Positions 37,520 to 46,155 of a stretch of DNA of 64,000 bases are shown here, one piece after another. The DNA comes from Isosphaera pallida ATCC 43644. Its GTDB lineage: Bacteria > Planctomycetota > Planctomycetia > Isosphaerales > Isosphaeraceae. Each line of letters opens with the position of its first letter. The first letter of the stretch is position 1. The position numbers and the translations under genes are program-made. The stretch covers positions 3,562,450-3,626,449 of the forward strand of contig NC_014962.1 in the NCBI RefSeq assembly GCF_000186345.1, read 5' to 3'. The notes beneath the pieces were generated by a model, which had not been told where the DNA came from, searched no databases, and saw only the letters and a program-made list of their open reading frames with translations.

Positions 37520-38305
37520 ATGCGTTTCGTTTTCCGCTTTAAAGCCCTCTCCCCTTGCGGGAACGGGCGAGTTCGTAGACGGGTGACCCCGTTGACTGCG
37601 TGCCTGGTCGCCATCATGGTGTTTGGTCTGGGTGGAGCGTCCATCCCCGCCCAGTCGTTTCCACCGGTCACGCCCCCGGTCCTGCCGAGCAGCGGATTCT
37701 GGACCGAGGTGATCACCGTGACGCCGGGCTGGTTGGTCTTGCAGGACTCCCTGGGTCGTCAATATCCATTGGCGGCCACGGCAGCGGGTTTCTACACCAT
37801 CCGCGCCTTGGTCGGTCCTGGCCAGATTCCGCCCAACTCGCTGGCGATGGTCTTCGGCACCGAGTTGCCCAACTCCATGATCGGAGCCGATCACGTCGAT
37901 CTGCTCGAAGGTCCGTTGCGCCTGGGGGCTCGGCCTGGCTTCGAGCGGGTGTTGGCCAATGGCATCAGCCAGGAAGAGTTCGCCATCCTCAATGCCTCCC
38001 CTCTCCTGCGCCCGTTGCTCGCACCTAGCCCCATCCTCGCGCTGGCTCCGCCGTCCTTCAACTTCCTGGTCGGCCCGCTGGTCTCGGCCGCTCCGGTTCA
38101 AGTCGCCTCGCCGGGGAGCAACCAAATTTTCACCATCGTGGCCAACAACCGCCCTCCCCGCATCTTCCGGGTCAACCGCGTTGCAGGCGACTTCAAGCCG
38201 ATTGCGGTAGGTGATCTGGTCTACGTTGTCCCCGCTCCGAGGCAAGCCTTGAGTCCCCGCACCTTGGTTCCCAGTGAGATCACGGTCTATAAGAATCTCC
38301 GCTAA
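37520..38305 (+). CDS. Secreted protein, unknown
   Basis: A 261-residue protein from ATG 37520, preceded by GGGAGAGTGAGG; the frame is open far upstream but overlaps thrC in antisense. The N-terminus is a signal peptide (basic start, then LTACLVAIMVFGLGGASIPA). The mature part is Pro-rich and strand-rich with no domain I recognise: FWTEVITVTPGWLVLQDSLG, QYPLAATAAGFYTIRALVGP, GDFKPIAVGDLVYVVPAP. The alternation of short strands suggests a small beta fold with an SH3-like or KOW-like end, but that is a guess. An AT-rich stretch follows directly after the stop. Confidence 0.65.
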   Translation: MRFVFRFKALSPCGNGRVRRRVTPLTACLVAIMVFGLGGASIPAQSFPPVTPPVLPSSGFWTEVITVTPGWLVLQDSLGRQYPLAATAAGFYTIRALVGPGQIPPNSLAMVFGTELPNSMIGADHVDLLEGPLRLGARPGFERVLANGISQEEFAILNASPLLRPLLAPSPILALAPPSFNFLVGPLVSAAPVQVASPGSNQIFTIVANNRPPRIFRVNRVAGDFKPIAVGDLVYVVPAPRQALSPRTLVPSEITVYKNLR

Positions 38306-38336
38306 ATATCATATATTATAAAATACAATCAAAAAC
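38303..38336 (+). promoter_or_regulatory. AT-rich island between the secreted protein and the AtuA gene
   Basis: About 34 bases of almost pure A/T (ATATCATATATTATAAAATA and on) in a genome of about 62% GC, starting at the stop codon and ending 50 bases before the AtuA ATG. TATATT/TATAAA could serve as a -10. A transcription start for the AtuA pair is the simplest reading. Confidence 0.4.
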
Positions 38337-38386
38337 ACCCGGCCGATTCCGACCTCCTCCTCTCCGAAGCCGGAGCGGTTTGAACG

Positions 38387-39826
38387 ATGAATGGCTCTCC
38401 GCCTTCTCCCGCCGAACCCTCCCCGCATTCGCCGTTGCGGATTGGCAACGGCGCGGGCTTCTGGGGCGATCAAATCGACGCTCCGGTGTTACTGGCCCAA
38501 GCGGGTGAACTCGATGCGCTGACCCTGGAATACCTCGCCGAGCTCACCCTGGGCATTCTTGGTCATCTCAGGCACCGCGATCCCGCCGCCGGCTTCGTCA
38601 CCGACTTCCCCCCCCTGCTCCGCCGCCTGGTCGCGCTGGACCAAGCCCACCCCGATCGTCCGCCCCTACGGATCGTAACCAACGCCGGTGGCCTCAACCC
38701 GCCTTCGCTGGCGCGATTGTCGGCCCAAACCTTGGTTGAGTCGAACCGGGGCGACGACCTGGTGGCGGTCGTGACCGGCGACGATGTGCGGGACCACCTG
38801 ACCTCGTGGCGAGCCGACGGCCTGACCCTGGCTCATCTGGAGACTGGCCAACCGATGCCCGAGGAGTTGCTCGGGCGACTCGCCGTGGCCAACGTCTATC
38901 TCGGCTCCCAACCAATCGCCCAGGCGTGGAGCCAGGGGGCCATCCTAATCTTGACTGGACGGGTCGCCGACGCCTCATTGACCGTGGGACCAGCCCGCGC
39001 CCATTTTGGTTGGCGGGCCGACGACTGGGACCGTTTGGCCGGAGCCAGCGCCGCAGGCCATCTGATCGAATGCGGAGCCCAAGCCACCGGCGGCCTCTGG
39101 CACGCCTGGGACGATCCGGCGCTGGACCTTTGGAATGTCGGCTACCCGATCGCCGAACTCACCGAGGACGGCTCGGCGGTCATCACCAAACCCCCCGGCA
39201 GCGGTGGCCTCGTCACCCCCGCCAACCTTGCCGAACAACTCGTCTACGAGATTGACGACCCCTCCGCCTACGTCACCCCCGACGTGATCGCTGACTTCGC
39301 CGCGACCCGTTTGGAGGTCGATCCCACCGGACCCGATCGAGTCCGCGTCACCGGCACCCGAGGCGCTCCGGCTCCCACAATGCTCAAACTCGCCTGCGTC
39401 GCGCGGGACGGCTGGACCTCCTCGGGATTGTTGGCCTACGTCGGTCCCCGCGCTGCGGCTAAGGCGCGTCACGCCGGAGAGATCGTCCGCCGTCGTTTGC
39501 AACGGGCCAACGCGCTTCCTCAAGGGTTTTTGGTCGAGGTGCTGGGTGATCTGGACATCCAACCCGGCGTGTTGAGCCACCCCCCCGGCTTCGAGCCCTG
39601 GGAGGTCGTGTTGCGAATCACTGCACGCGACCCCGACCGCGCTAAGGTCGAGCGTTTCACCCGCGAGATCGCCCCGCTGGTGCTGACGGGGCCCCCCGGT
39701 GTGGCCGGTTACGCCTCGGGACGCCCCGACGTCAAACCGGCTTTCGCCTACTGGCCCTCGCTGGTGCCCTGCAACCTCGTCACACCCTGCCTCGACCTAC
39801 GACCAGCCCGCGACTGGCTGGCTTGA
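38387..39826 (+). CDS. AtuA/DUF1446 family protein
   Basis: A 479-residue protein. Named after the acyclic terpene utilisation protein AtuA; family members are acyl-CoA or ester-related but their reaction is not settled. Motifs: LRIGNGAGFWGDQIDAPVLL, then LDALTLEYLAELTLGIL, VTNAGGLNPPSLARL, LGSQPIAQAWSQGAILILTG, VADASLTVGPARAHFGW, AGHLIECGAQATGGL and ELTEDGSAVITKPPGSGGLV. GGAG lies 11 bases before the ATG. In many relatives a small C-terminal domain is fused; here it is a separate gene right after, so the two products probably act as one complex. Confidence 0.88.
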   Translation: MNGSPPSPAEPSPHSPLRIGNGAGFWGDQIDAPVLLAQAGELDALTLEYLAELTLGILGHLRHRDPAAGFVTDFPPLLRRLVALDQAHPDRPPLRIVTNAGGLNPPSLARLSAQTLVESNRGDDLVAVVTGDDVRDHLTSWRADGLTLAHLETGQPMPEELLGRLAVANVYLGSQPIAQAWSQGAILILTGRVADASLTVGPARAHFGWRADDWDRLAGASAAGHLIECGAQATGGLWHAWDDPALDLWNVGYPIAELTEDGSAVITKPPGSGGLVTPANLAEQLVYEIDDPSAYVTPDVIADFAATRLEVDPTGPDRVRVTGTRGAPAPTMLKLACVARDGWTSSGLLAYVGPRAAAKARHAGEIVRRRLQRANALPQGFLVEVLGDLDIQPGVLSHPPGFEPWEVVLRITARDPDRAKVERFTREIAPLVLTGPPGVAGYASGRPDVKPAFAYWPSLVPCNLVTPCLDLRPARDWLA

Positions 39827-39912
39827 TCCGCACCATCGCGCCGCAATCCGCGATGGATAAGAGAAATCCACGATTGAGACGTCGTCCGCCCCTCCAGACA
39901 GGTCGTCCGCCC

Positions 39913-40269
39913 ATGTCTCTCCCCCGACCTACTCCCCCCCGCGCCTTGCGCGACCTGGCCCACGCGCGTTCCGGCGACAAGGGCAACCGGGCCAACGTCG
40001 GCGTGTTGGCGTTCGACGCCGAAGGATATGAACTGTTGCGCGCCCATCTAACCCCCGAGGCGCTCGCCTCCTTCCTCAAACCGTTGGGGATCGGAGAGGT
40101 TCGCCGCTACGATCTGCCCCATCTGCACGGGTTCAACTTCGTCATCGAGTCCGGCCTCTCCGGCGGCGCGGGCGGCTCGTTGCGGCTGGACACCCAGGGC
40201 AAAGCGTTGGCCGAAACCGTCCTCAATCTCCCGTGGCCGCCCCCGGAAAGCGCGCGGTTCAAGTCGTGA
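39913..40269 (+). CDS. AtuA-like ferredoxin-fold partner, small separate subunit
   Basis: A 118-residue protein from ATG 39913. It matches the small domain found at the end of AtuA proteins: LRDLAHARSGDKGNRANVGV (the SGDKG motif is diagnostic), then LLRAHLTPEALASFLKPL, VRRYDLPHLHGFNFVIE and the Gly-rich GLSGGAGGSLRLDTQGKALA. ATG 39853 or a TTG at 39823 are alternative starts, the latter overlapping the AtuA stop; none has a strong ribosome site. Its position just behind the AtuA gene shows a split of the usual fusion. Function follows that of the partner, unsettled. Confidence 0.82.
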   Translation: MSLPRPTPPRALRDLAHARSGDKGNRANVGVLAFDAEGYELLRAHLTPEALASFLKPLGIGEVRRYDLPHLHGFNFVIESGLSGGAGGSLRLDTQGKALAETVLNLPWPPPESARFKS

Positions 40270-40284
40270 CCAAAGCGAAATCTT

Positions 40285-40320
40285 GAGCTCAAAATATTTA
40301 AATATTCACAATTTCTGACA
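40285..40320 (+). promoter_or_regulatory. AT-rich island with a 14-bp palindrome before the PEP-CTERM gene
   Basis: AATATTTAAATATT at 40293-40306 is a perfect palindrome inside an A/T-rich stretch, about 108 bases upstream of the next ATG and 24 bases after the AtuA partner stop. It may be a promoter with an operator for the downstream gene. Confidence 0.4.
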
Positions 40321-40413
40321 ACATCCTCCTTGCAAAACAGCAGACGCCGTGGTACGTTGGCTTCGCCCTACCTCGGTGTCCGTGGTCAGTTCTTTCACTG
40401 GTGAGGAAGTTTC

Positions 40414-41310
40414 ATGGAATCTGACCAGGCGACAGCGCGGATGCGTCTCGCGTTGTTCGCGTATGTTGTGGCAGTGGCTATGGCGTTTGGGTTGGTTTGG
40501 GGAACCCGTGCGTCGGCGGCCACCATCGTGACCGCGTTTGACAGCACCTACACTGCTCCCAATCAATGGTTTGTCTCGCTCATCGCTAATGGGGGGACCG
40601 CGACCGTCCAAGACCTTACCGGGATGGGCGGCAACTTGGAGAACAACCAGCCACTGCCCGTCGGCGCGGCACGGTTGACGACGATCAACACCAACCCCTC
40701 CCGCGCCGAAGTGGCGATCGCCAATGGGATGTCTGGCTATGGAACCGCCGCTGCGTTGCTGCCGACGTTCACCGCGTCGTATCAATACTGGCGGGACAAT
40801 CTCCTCGGTGGCAACCAGGCGGCCGCGGCGTCGTTCAAACTGTCGTTTTTCAACCCATTTTCCGTCGATCCCGATCAAACCTTGACGCTGATTTACGAGC
40901 CGTACATCAATCTCGGCGGTAACCCCCCCTCCGGCCAATGGCTGAACGCGGCGATAGGTTACAACACGGGGCTGTTTTGGTCCAACGGTGGTCTGGGCGC
41001 GTCGAACAGTTCCGGTGGTCCTCCCTTTCGAACCCTCTCCGGGTGGTTGAGCACGTTGGGAACGGATTTCTCCAACGCCACCTTGGTCGCCATGTCGGTT
41101 GGAATTGGAACATTTAACCCTGGCGTGACCACCTACTTCGACGATGTTCAGATCAACGTTGGAACGTTGAATCTGGCCTACGACTTCAACCCCCAGCCGC
41201 TCGACAACGCGGTTCCCGAATCCTCAACGATGACGCTGAGCCTGATTTTGGCGGGTGCTGGGGTTGGGACCGCGGCGCGTCGGTGGCCACGATCGCCAGT
41301 CACTCAGTGA
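40414..41310 (+). CDS. Secreted PEP-CTERM-like protein
   Basis: A 298-residue protein. Signal peptide at about 10-35 (LALFAYVVAVAMAFGLVWGT, then ASAA). The mature part is Asn/Gly/Thr-rich and looks like one beta-sandwich (FDSTYTAPNQWFVSLIANGG, ASFKLSFFNPFSVDPDQTL, VTTYFDDVQINVGTLNLAYD), as in many PEP-CTERM proteins. The end has the tripartite sorting signal: VPESST in place of VPEPST, a hydrophobic run (LSLILAGAGVGTAA) and a basic RRWPR. Such proteins are handed to an exosortase and placed at the envelope; no exosortase is in the window. GAGGAAGTTTC before the ATG fixes the start. Confidence 0.8.
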   Translation: MESDQATARMRLALFAYVVAVAMAFGLVWGTRASAATIVTAFDSTYTAPNQWFVSLIANGGTATVQDLTGMGGNLENNQPLPVGAARLTTINTNPSRAEVAIANGMSGYGTAAALLPTFTASYQYWRDNLLGGNQAAAASFKLSFFNPFSVDPDQTLTLIYEPYINLGGNPPSGQWLNAAIGYNTGLFWSNGGLGASNSSGGPPFRTLSGWLSTLGTDFSNATLVAMSVGIGTFNPGVTTYFDDVQINVGTLNLAYDFNPQPLDNAVPESSTMTLSLILAGAGVGTAARRWPRSPVTQ

Positions 41311-41365
41311 GTTCCAAGGAACTCGGTGGATGGGACTTCGCGTCGGCGCGGTCCGAGTGAGCCGA

Positions 41366-42814
41366 TCACTCGGATCGCGTTGATGTTTGGACGGCCTCTT
41401 CCAGCTTGCGATAGAGCGACGAGAGACCCAGGCCAAGCCGTCGGGCCGCCTCCTTTTTGTCGCCGCCACAACGCTCCAACACTTTTCGAATATGTCCACG
41501 CTCGAAGTGAGCGACCGCCTCGCGCAAATCCTCGGGCATGTCGGAGTCGCAATCAGGGGAGGCGTTGTCCCGTCGAGCGACCAGGGGCGCGTCGGCGACG
41601 ACTCCGGGGAAGTCGTCGCGTGTGAGGATCGGCTCATCCGAGAGGATCATGGCTCGCTCGAGGGCGTTGTCCAACTCGCGGACGTTTCCCTTCCAGACAG
41701 CGCGGGTCAGCAGATCGAGGGCGGCGGGATCGACCGTCGGCGGGCGTTTGCCCAGCTTGGCGGCGTGACGCCGAATCAAGGAGGCGACCAAGTCAGGGAT
41801 GTCCTCACGTCGGTCGCGTAGCGGTGGAAGTTCAATGGTCAACACATTCAAGCGATAGTAAAGGTCTTCGCGGAATCGGCCCTCGGCCACCTCCCGCGCC
41901 AGGACCTTGTTCGTGGCGGCGACCACGCGGGCCTCGAACCGTTGGGCGCGGTTCGCTCCGATGGGCAAAACTTCCCGGGTCTCGATAGCGCGAAGCAGTT
42001 TGGCCTGGGTCGCAATCGGCATCTCGCCGATCTCGTCGAGGAAGACGGTGCCCGACCCGGCCGCGGCGAACAGGCCAACGTGGTCGCGGTCGGCCCCGGT
42101 GAACGCCCCTTTGACGTGACCAAAGAGTTGATTTTCCAACAGGTCGTGGGGGATCGCCGCGCAGTTGATCGCCAGGAAGGCAGCGTCCGGGTCGGTCCCC
42201 AGATCATGCAGAGCGCGGGCCACCAGTTCCTTGCCGGTGCCACTTTCCCCAAGAATCAAGACATGGCTGCGAGTGGGAGCGATTTTGTGGATCAGGGTTT
42301 TAACCCGACGCATTGCCGGGGTGGACCCCACCAATCCCTCGGGGTCGGAGGGACCATGAAGCCAGCGGCGGAGGGTTTGATTTTCGAGCGACAGACGACG
42401 CAGTTCGGTTAGGCGATCGAGTTTGGCGAGGAGTTCATCGAACAGGATCGGCTTCATCAAATAATCATGCGCCCCGCGTTGGAAAGCGGCCACGGCATTC
42501 TCGACGGTGGCGTAGGCGGTGATCATCACCACGAGAAGCCTCGGGTTGATGGCAAGTAGGCGGTCGAGCAAATCTAGGCCGTCGAGTCCGGGGAGTTGGA
42601 CATCGCAAAGCGCTAAATCGGGTTCGAACCATCGGGCGGTCTCTAACGCGGTGGGACCGTCGCAGGCAGTACGAACGTCGTAGCCTTCCTCTTTGAGGAA
42701 CTCTTGCAAGGTGCGGGCGATGACTTCCTCGTCGTCCACAATCAACACGCGGGTTCCCGCGCGTGGGGTCGAGTCGGATCGAATGTGAACAGGTCGTGGG
42801 TTCGATTCGGACAT
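41366..42814 (-). CDS. Sigma-54 dependent response regulator (NtrC/AtoC family)
   Basis: A 482-residue transcription activator. The receiver domain (about 20-135) is complete: acidic pair at D27/D28, phospho-acceptor D71, T99 and K121. The AAA+ domain (about 160-400) has Walker A GESGTGKE at 189-196, the sigma-54 contact loop GAFTGAD, Walker B TVFLDEIGEM, and arginine fingers in FREDLYYRLNV. The C-terminal Fis-type helix-turn-helix reads HIRKVLERCGGDKKEAARRLG and then LGLSSLYRKL. It would activate sigma-54 promoters when phosphorylated. It lies 63 bases after the histidine kinase gene, same strand, so the kinase is its partner. Target genes unknown. Confidence 0.95.
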   Translation of the reverse strand: MSESNPRPVHIRSDSTPRAGTRVLIVDDEEVIARTLQEFLKEEGYDVRTACDGPTALETARWFEPDLALCDVQLPGLDGLDLLDRLLAINPRLLVVMITAYATVENAVAAFQRGAHDYLMKPILFDELLAKLDRLTELRRLSLENQTLRRWLHGPSDPEGLVGSTPAMRRVKTLIHKIAPTRSHVLILGESGTGKELVARALHDLGTDPDAAFLAINCAAIPHDLLENQLFGHVKGAFTGADRDHVGLFAAAGSGTVFLDEIGEMPIATQAKLLRAIETREVLPIGANRAQRFEARVVAATNKVLAREVAEGRFREDLYYRLNVLTIELPPLRDRREDIPDLVASLIRRHAAKLGKRPPTVDPAALDLLTRAVWKGNVRELDNALERAMILSDEPILTRDDFPGVVADAPLVARRDNASPDCDSDMPEDLREAVAHFERGHIRKVLERCGGDKKEAARRLGLGLSSLYRKLEEAVQTSTRSE

Positions 42815-42877
42815 GATCGCGTCACATCGTCGGAAGAGAAGAGCGAGCGGAATGGATCGTTCTGAGTTTGGCCCAAA

Positions 42878-44332
42878 TCAAGACGCCCCCGCCGTCGTGG
42901 GAAGCGCCGGCGTGGACATCGAACCAGATGAGTCGAGCGGGGGGAAACGGGAGGCTTCGGCTCGTTCGAGACGCTCGGAAGGCAACCTGACCACGAACCC
43001 GGCTCCGCCCAGGGATCCCGGTTCATAAGTGATGGTGCCGCCGAGTTCTTCAACGATGCCCCGACAGACGAATAATCCCAAGCCGGTCCCCTGGCGCTTA
43101 GTGGTGTGGTGGGCCTCGAACAACAGGGGAATCTCGGCCTGAGGCACACCAGGTCCATCGTCATCAACCCGCAACACCAGTCCCGACGCTTGGGAACCCG
43201 TGGCATCGCCCTCCGCCACCACGCGGGCGCTCCAGAGGATGCGTCCACCTTTGCCAGTGGCGTCCAGCGCGTTCATCGTCAGGTTGAGAACGACCTGCAC
43301 CAGTTTGTCCTTGACCGCTCGCACTCGAGGCAAGTCGTCGGGCAGATCGGTCTCAATGATACGATTTTTAAACTGGTGGTAATATTTTGCGATGCTCAGC
43401 GCGTCGGCGACCACCTCGCGAAGCTGGACCGGGGTTTCCAGAGTCGAGGCTGGTCGGGAGAAGCCAACCAACTCGCGGAGGATCGTTTGGATTCGGATCA
43501 CCTGATTGCCGATGAGGTCGAGTTTTTCAGCGGTCGCAGGGTCGTCGTGCTTGCGCCGCAACATTTGGATGAGTGAGGAAATGGCGGTCAACGGGTTGCC
43601 AACTTCGTGGGCGATGCCGGCGGCGAGGAGTCCGAAAGCGGCCATTTTCTCTTGGTGTAGGGTGCGGGCCTGGGCCTGACGAAGCGCGGCGGTGCGTTCG
43701 GCCACGCGTTGTTCCAGTTGGTCGCGGTGACGTTCGAGGTCGTGGTTGAGCCGCTTGAGTTGAGCGCTGGTTCGTTTGAGCAAATCTGCCAGGGAGGAAC
43801 TGGTCCAGGTGACCCAGGCCAGAAGCGCGACCATCAGCGGCAGCGACGCTCCAGCTACGTCCCGGTCGGCCCGCAAGACCCAGCCCAACACCGCCAGGCT
43901 TAGGCAGTCGAAGCCGAAGGTCAGCCAGGAGTAACCGGGCGGGTAACGGAACGCACAGCAAATCAGTGAAAGAATATAGTAATATTGAAACGGGCTGGTT
44001 AGCCCGGTGTCGAAGTAGCAGAGGAGGCCGATGAAGGCGGCTTCCATTAGCGCGACGAACCGGGGCCAGTGGCGGAGGAAGACCCGGCCGTGGAGGTGAT
44101 GCCAGGTGTCCAGGGCAGCGAAGGCCGCTCCCAGCAGCAAAATGGCCCAGAGCGCTGCAGGTGAGGCAAGTCCCTCGCGGGTTTCGACTAGCACCAACCC
44201 GGCGATGATGCCGAACCAGCGGGTCTTGACAACGATCGCCTCCATCCCAGGAACCGGATCGTTCACCCACCGGGGCGTTGGGTCGGGTTCCGAACTCGTG
44301 GGTGGGGATAACGACGCGGTTGCCATGAGCAT
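42878..44332 (-). CDS. Membrane-bound sensor histidine kinase
   Basis: A 484-residue kinase. About five to six membrane segments fill residues 40-185 (for example LWAILLLGAAFAALDTW, FVALMEAAFIGLLCYF, YYILSLICCAFRYP); there is no large outer sensing domain, so it may sense within the membrane. A coiled coil (about 190-225) leads to HisKA with H242 in GIAHEVGNPLTAISSL. The ATPase part has the N box (LVQVVLNLTMNALDATGKG), G1 (VDDDGPGVPQ) and G2 (GTGLGLFVCRGIVEELGG). The last 30 residues are loose. Starts at ATG 44330-44332. Followed by its sigma-54 regulator; the signal sensed is unknown. Confidence 0.93.
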   Translation of the reverse strand: MLMATASLSPPTSSEPDPTPRWVNDPVPGMEAIVVKTRWFGIIAGLVLVETREGLASPAALWAILLLGAAFAALDTWHHLHGRVFLRHWPRFVALMEAAFIGLLCYFDTGLTSPFQYYYILSLICCAFRYPPGYSWLTFGFDCLSLAVLGWVLRADRDVAGASLPLMVALLAWVTWTSSSLADLLKRTSAQLKRLNHDLERHRDQLEQRVAERTAALRQAQARTLHQEKMAAFGLLAAGIAHEVGNPLTAISSLIQMLRRKHDDPATAEKLDLIGNQVIRIQTILRELVGFSRPASTLETPVQLREVVADALSIAKYYHQFKNRIIETDLPDDLPRVRAVKDKLVQVVLNLTMNALDATGKGGRILWSARVVAEGDATGSQASGLVLRVDDDGPGVPQAEIPLLFEAHHTTKRQGTGLGLFVCRGIVEELGGTITYEPGSLGGAGFVVRLPSERLERAEASRFPPLDSSGSMSTPALPTTAGAS

Positions 44333-44697
44333 CCATCAATTCGATTCGCTGACCAGGTGGAACGTTTCGATTCAAGTGATGGAATGGGGTTCGCGGGATG
44401 TTCCACGGTCGATTTGATTACGTCACATCAAGCGTCGCGGCCGTTCCAGTTGTGGTTATTGTATCCTGCCGGGGCGAGTCAATGGGGGGCTGGCCAAGAC
44501 TAAACGCGGGGTCTTCTCCGAAACGAGCTTGGGCGGATCGAGTCGCGCCGACTCCGACGCGATCCGATCCGCCCATGCGTGATGACCGCAGGATGGGTTT
44601 GGATGAGCTGAGCTAAGGCAAGGCAAGGCGAGGAGGTCAAGTGTGGCTCGGGGGTTGGAATGCGGAGTTCGCCGTCGTCCCGAGCAGGGAGAGCTCA
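44333..44697. other. 0.36-kb gap between the kinase and the DUF1559 gene
   Basis: Contains the long hairpin at 44531-44574 and a run of GGCAA-type direct repeats at 44614-44631 (AAGGCAAGGCAAGGCG). No gene is seen. Promoter signals for the kinase operon must lie near 44340-44460, but none is clear. Confidence 0.45.
44531..44574 (-). terminator. Long hairpin downstream of the DUF1559 gene
   Basis: GGGCGGATCG pairs with CGATCCGCCC (10 bp). After one mismatch the stem goes on with GTCGCG/CGCGAT for 6 more pairs, and a 10-base loop closes it. It lies 124 bases after the DUF1559 stop (minus strand). No T-run follows; termination is likely but not certain. Confidence 0.45.
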
Positions 44698-45783
44698 TCA
44701 ATATTCGTCAGCGCTGACGACTTCCTTGCCGTTGCGGGTGCCCAGCGCTTGCCAGACGCGGCGATTGACGCCGTTAGTGATGAAGCGAACCGAGCCGTCA
44801 CAGAAGGTGGCGTTGATGCCGCCCGGGTGAGCGCTGGAGGCCCCCATGATGCCAAGCGCCCCGGTGTCGCCGAAGGCGCAACCGTTGAAGGGATATTTGG
44901 TGTCGTTGGGGGTGCTGATGGTGTTGAAGCAGGTGGCGTAGAGCGAGCCAACGGCCCAGGAGAAGCCACGGAGGTTGGTGAAGCTGCCGCCGTTGAAGGC
45001 CGCGTTGCAGTTGGTTAGCGCGGTGTTGACCACCGGGGTGTAGAAATCGGCTCCGTTGGCCTGGAAGCTGGAGAGCTGGTGAAGCGTGGTGTCGTCGGGG
45101 ATGAAGGTGGAACTGGCTTCGTCGCGGACTGCGCCTTCGTTGCCGATGAGGGCTTCGGAGAAGGCGATGGTCTGGGAATTGCCGTCGCGGATCTGCTTGG
45201 TGCCGTAGGAGCGGTAGGCGGTGAAGACGCCGGTGGTTAGGTAGTTGGGCAGCTGGAGCGGATTGGGTGGCAGAGGCAGTTGGGGGAAGAACCCGGTGGT
45301 GGTGCCGATGCAGGCGAAGTAGTTGTTAGGCGCGTCGAAGGTCTGACCGGCGAAGGAACGCACGCTGCGAATCCCGTTGGGGTCGGAAGGACAGATGAAC
45401 GTGGATTGGAACGTGGTGCGTAGCGCCACGTTGGCTGAAACATCCCAAGAAAAGGAGGGGTTGATCTGGTTGAACAATGCTTGTTGTTCCAGTTGTGGTA
45501 GCATCGCTACCAAGGCGCTGAAGCCAAACTGTGGCTGATAGGCCGGGGTGAAGGAAGCGCTCGGTTGGGCTGAGGCACCCATCGGGAAGACCTGATAGGT
45601 GGATTCATAATTCAAAAGCGCCAGTCCGATTTGCTTGAGGTTGTTCTGACACTGAGCGCGACGGGCCGACTCGCGGGCCGACTGCACGGCGGGCAACAAC
45701 AGGCCGATTAACACGGCAATGATCGAAATAACCACCAGGAGTTCGATTAGGGTGAACCCCGGGCGACGGCGGGAAGACCGCAT
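44698..45783 (-). CDS. DUF1559 protein with type IV prepilin-like N-terminus
   Basis: A 361-residue protein from ATG 45781-45783, preceded by an excellent GGAGGAGGTTCCC. Prepilin cleavage motif [20 protein letters not shown] at residues 6-25, with the cut between Gly and Phe and the Glu at position 5 of the mature helix. It then has the DUF1559 region ([35 protein letters not shown]) and, near the end, the H-X9-DG motif: [20 protein letters not shown]. Such proteins are found in large families only in planctomycetes and relatives, exported through a pseudopilin pathway to the envelope; their role is unsettled. It seems monocistronic, ending before a long hairpin. Confidence 0.93.
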   Translation of the reverse strand: MRSSRRRPGFTLIELLVVISIIAVLIGLLLPAVQSARESARRAQCQNNLKQIGLALLNYESTYQVFPMGASAQPSASFTPAYQPQFGFSALVAMLPQLEQQALFNQINPSFSWDVSANVALRTTFQSTFICPSDPNGIRSVRSFAGQTFDAPNNYFACIGTTTGFFPQLPLPPNPLQLPNYLTTGVFTAYRSYGTKQIRDGNSQTIAFSEALIGNEGAVRDEASSTFIPDDTTLHQLSSFQANGADFYTPVVNTALTNCNAAFNGGSFTNLRGFSWAVGSLYATCFNTISTPNDTKYPFNGCAFGDTGALGIMGASSAHPGGINATFCDGSVRFITNGVNRRVWQALGTRNGKEVVSADEY

Positions 45784-46155
45784 GGCGGGAACCTCCTCCG
45801 GCCCGGCGACGTGAGCCGACACGGGCGGAAAGCCAAAAATCCAAGTCATCGAACGCAAGAAAGCGGGGGATTGGACGAGCGACGCTGGTTTTGGACCAAA
45901 AGGTCCGTGGATTTGGATGGGGAAGACGACTGGAATCCGGGGAGGATTGGCGCGTGGGGCGGAGTTTCCCCCCTCACTCATGATTCAACGGACGCGACTC
46001 ATCGCGGTGACGATCGTTTTCTCCGAACCCTCCGCAGCACGTCCGCCTCTCCGCGTCGGCTTCTTTTCACTCTAACCTTTGGCATGCCTCCAAGCAAGAT
46101 GGTAACGCGGGACGCGAGCGTGGGCCGATGGATTGAGATTGATTGGTGAGGGGGG
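45784..46155. other. 0.37-kb gap upstream of the DUF1559 gene
   Basis: Holds the upstream region of the DUF1559 gene and the 3' flank of ymdB. A GTTAGAGTG, one base off the GTTAGAATG element, lies at 46070-46078 in minus sense, about 290 bases before the DUF1559 start. No gene is seen. Confidence 0.4.
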
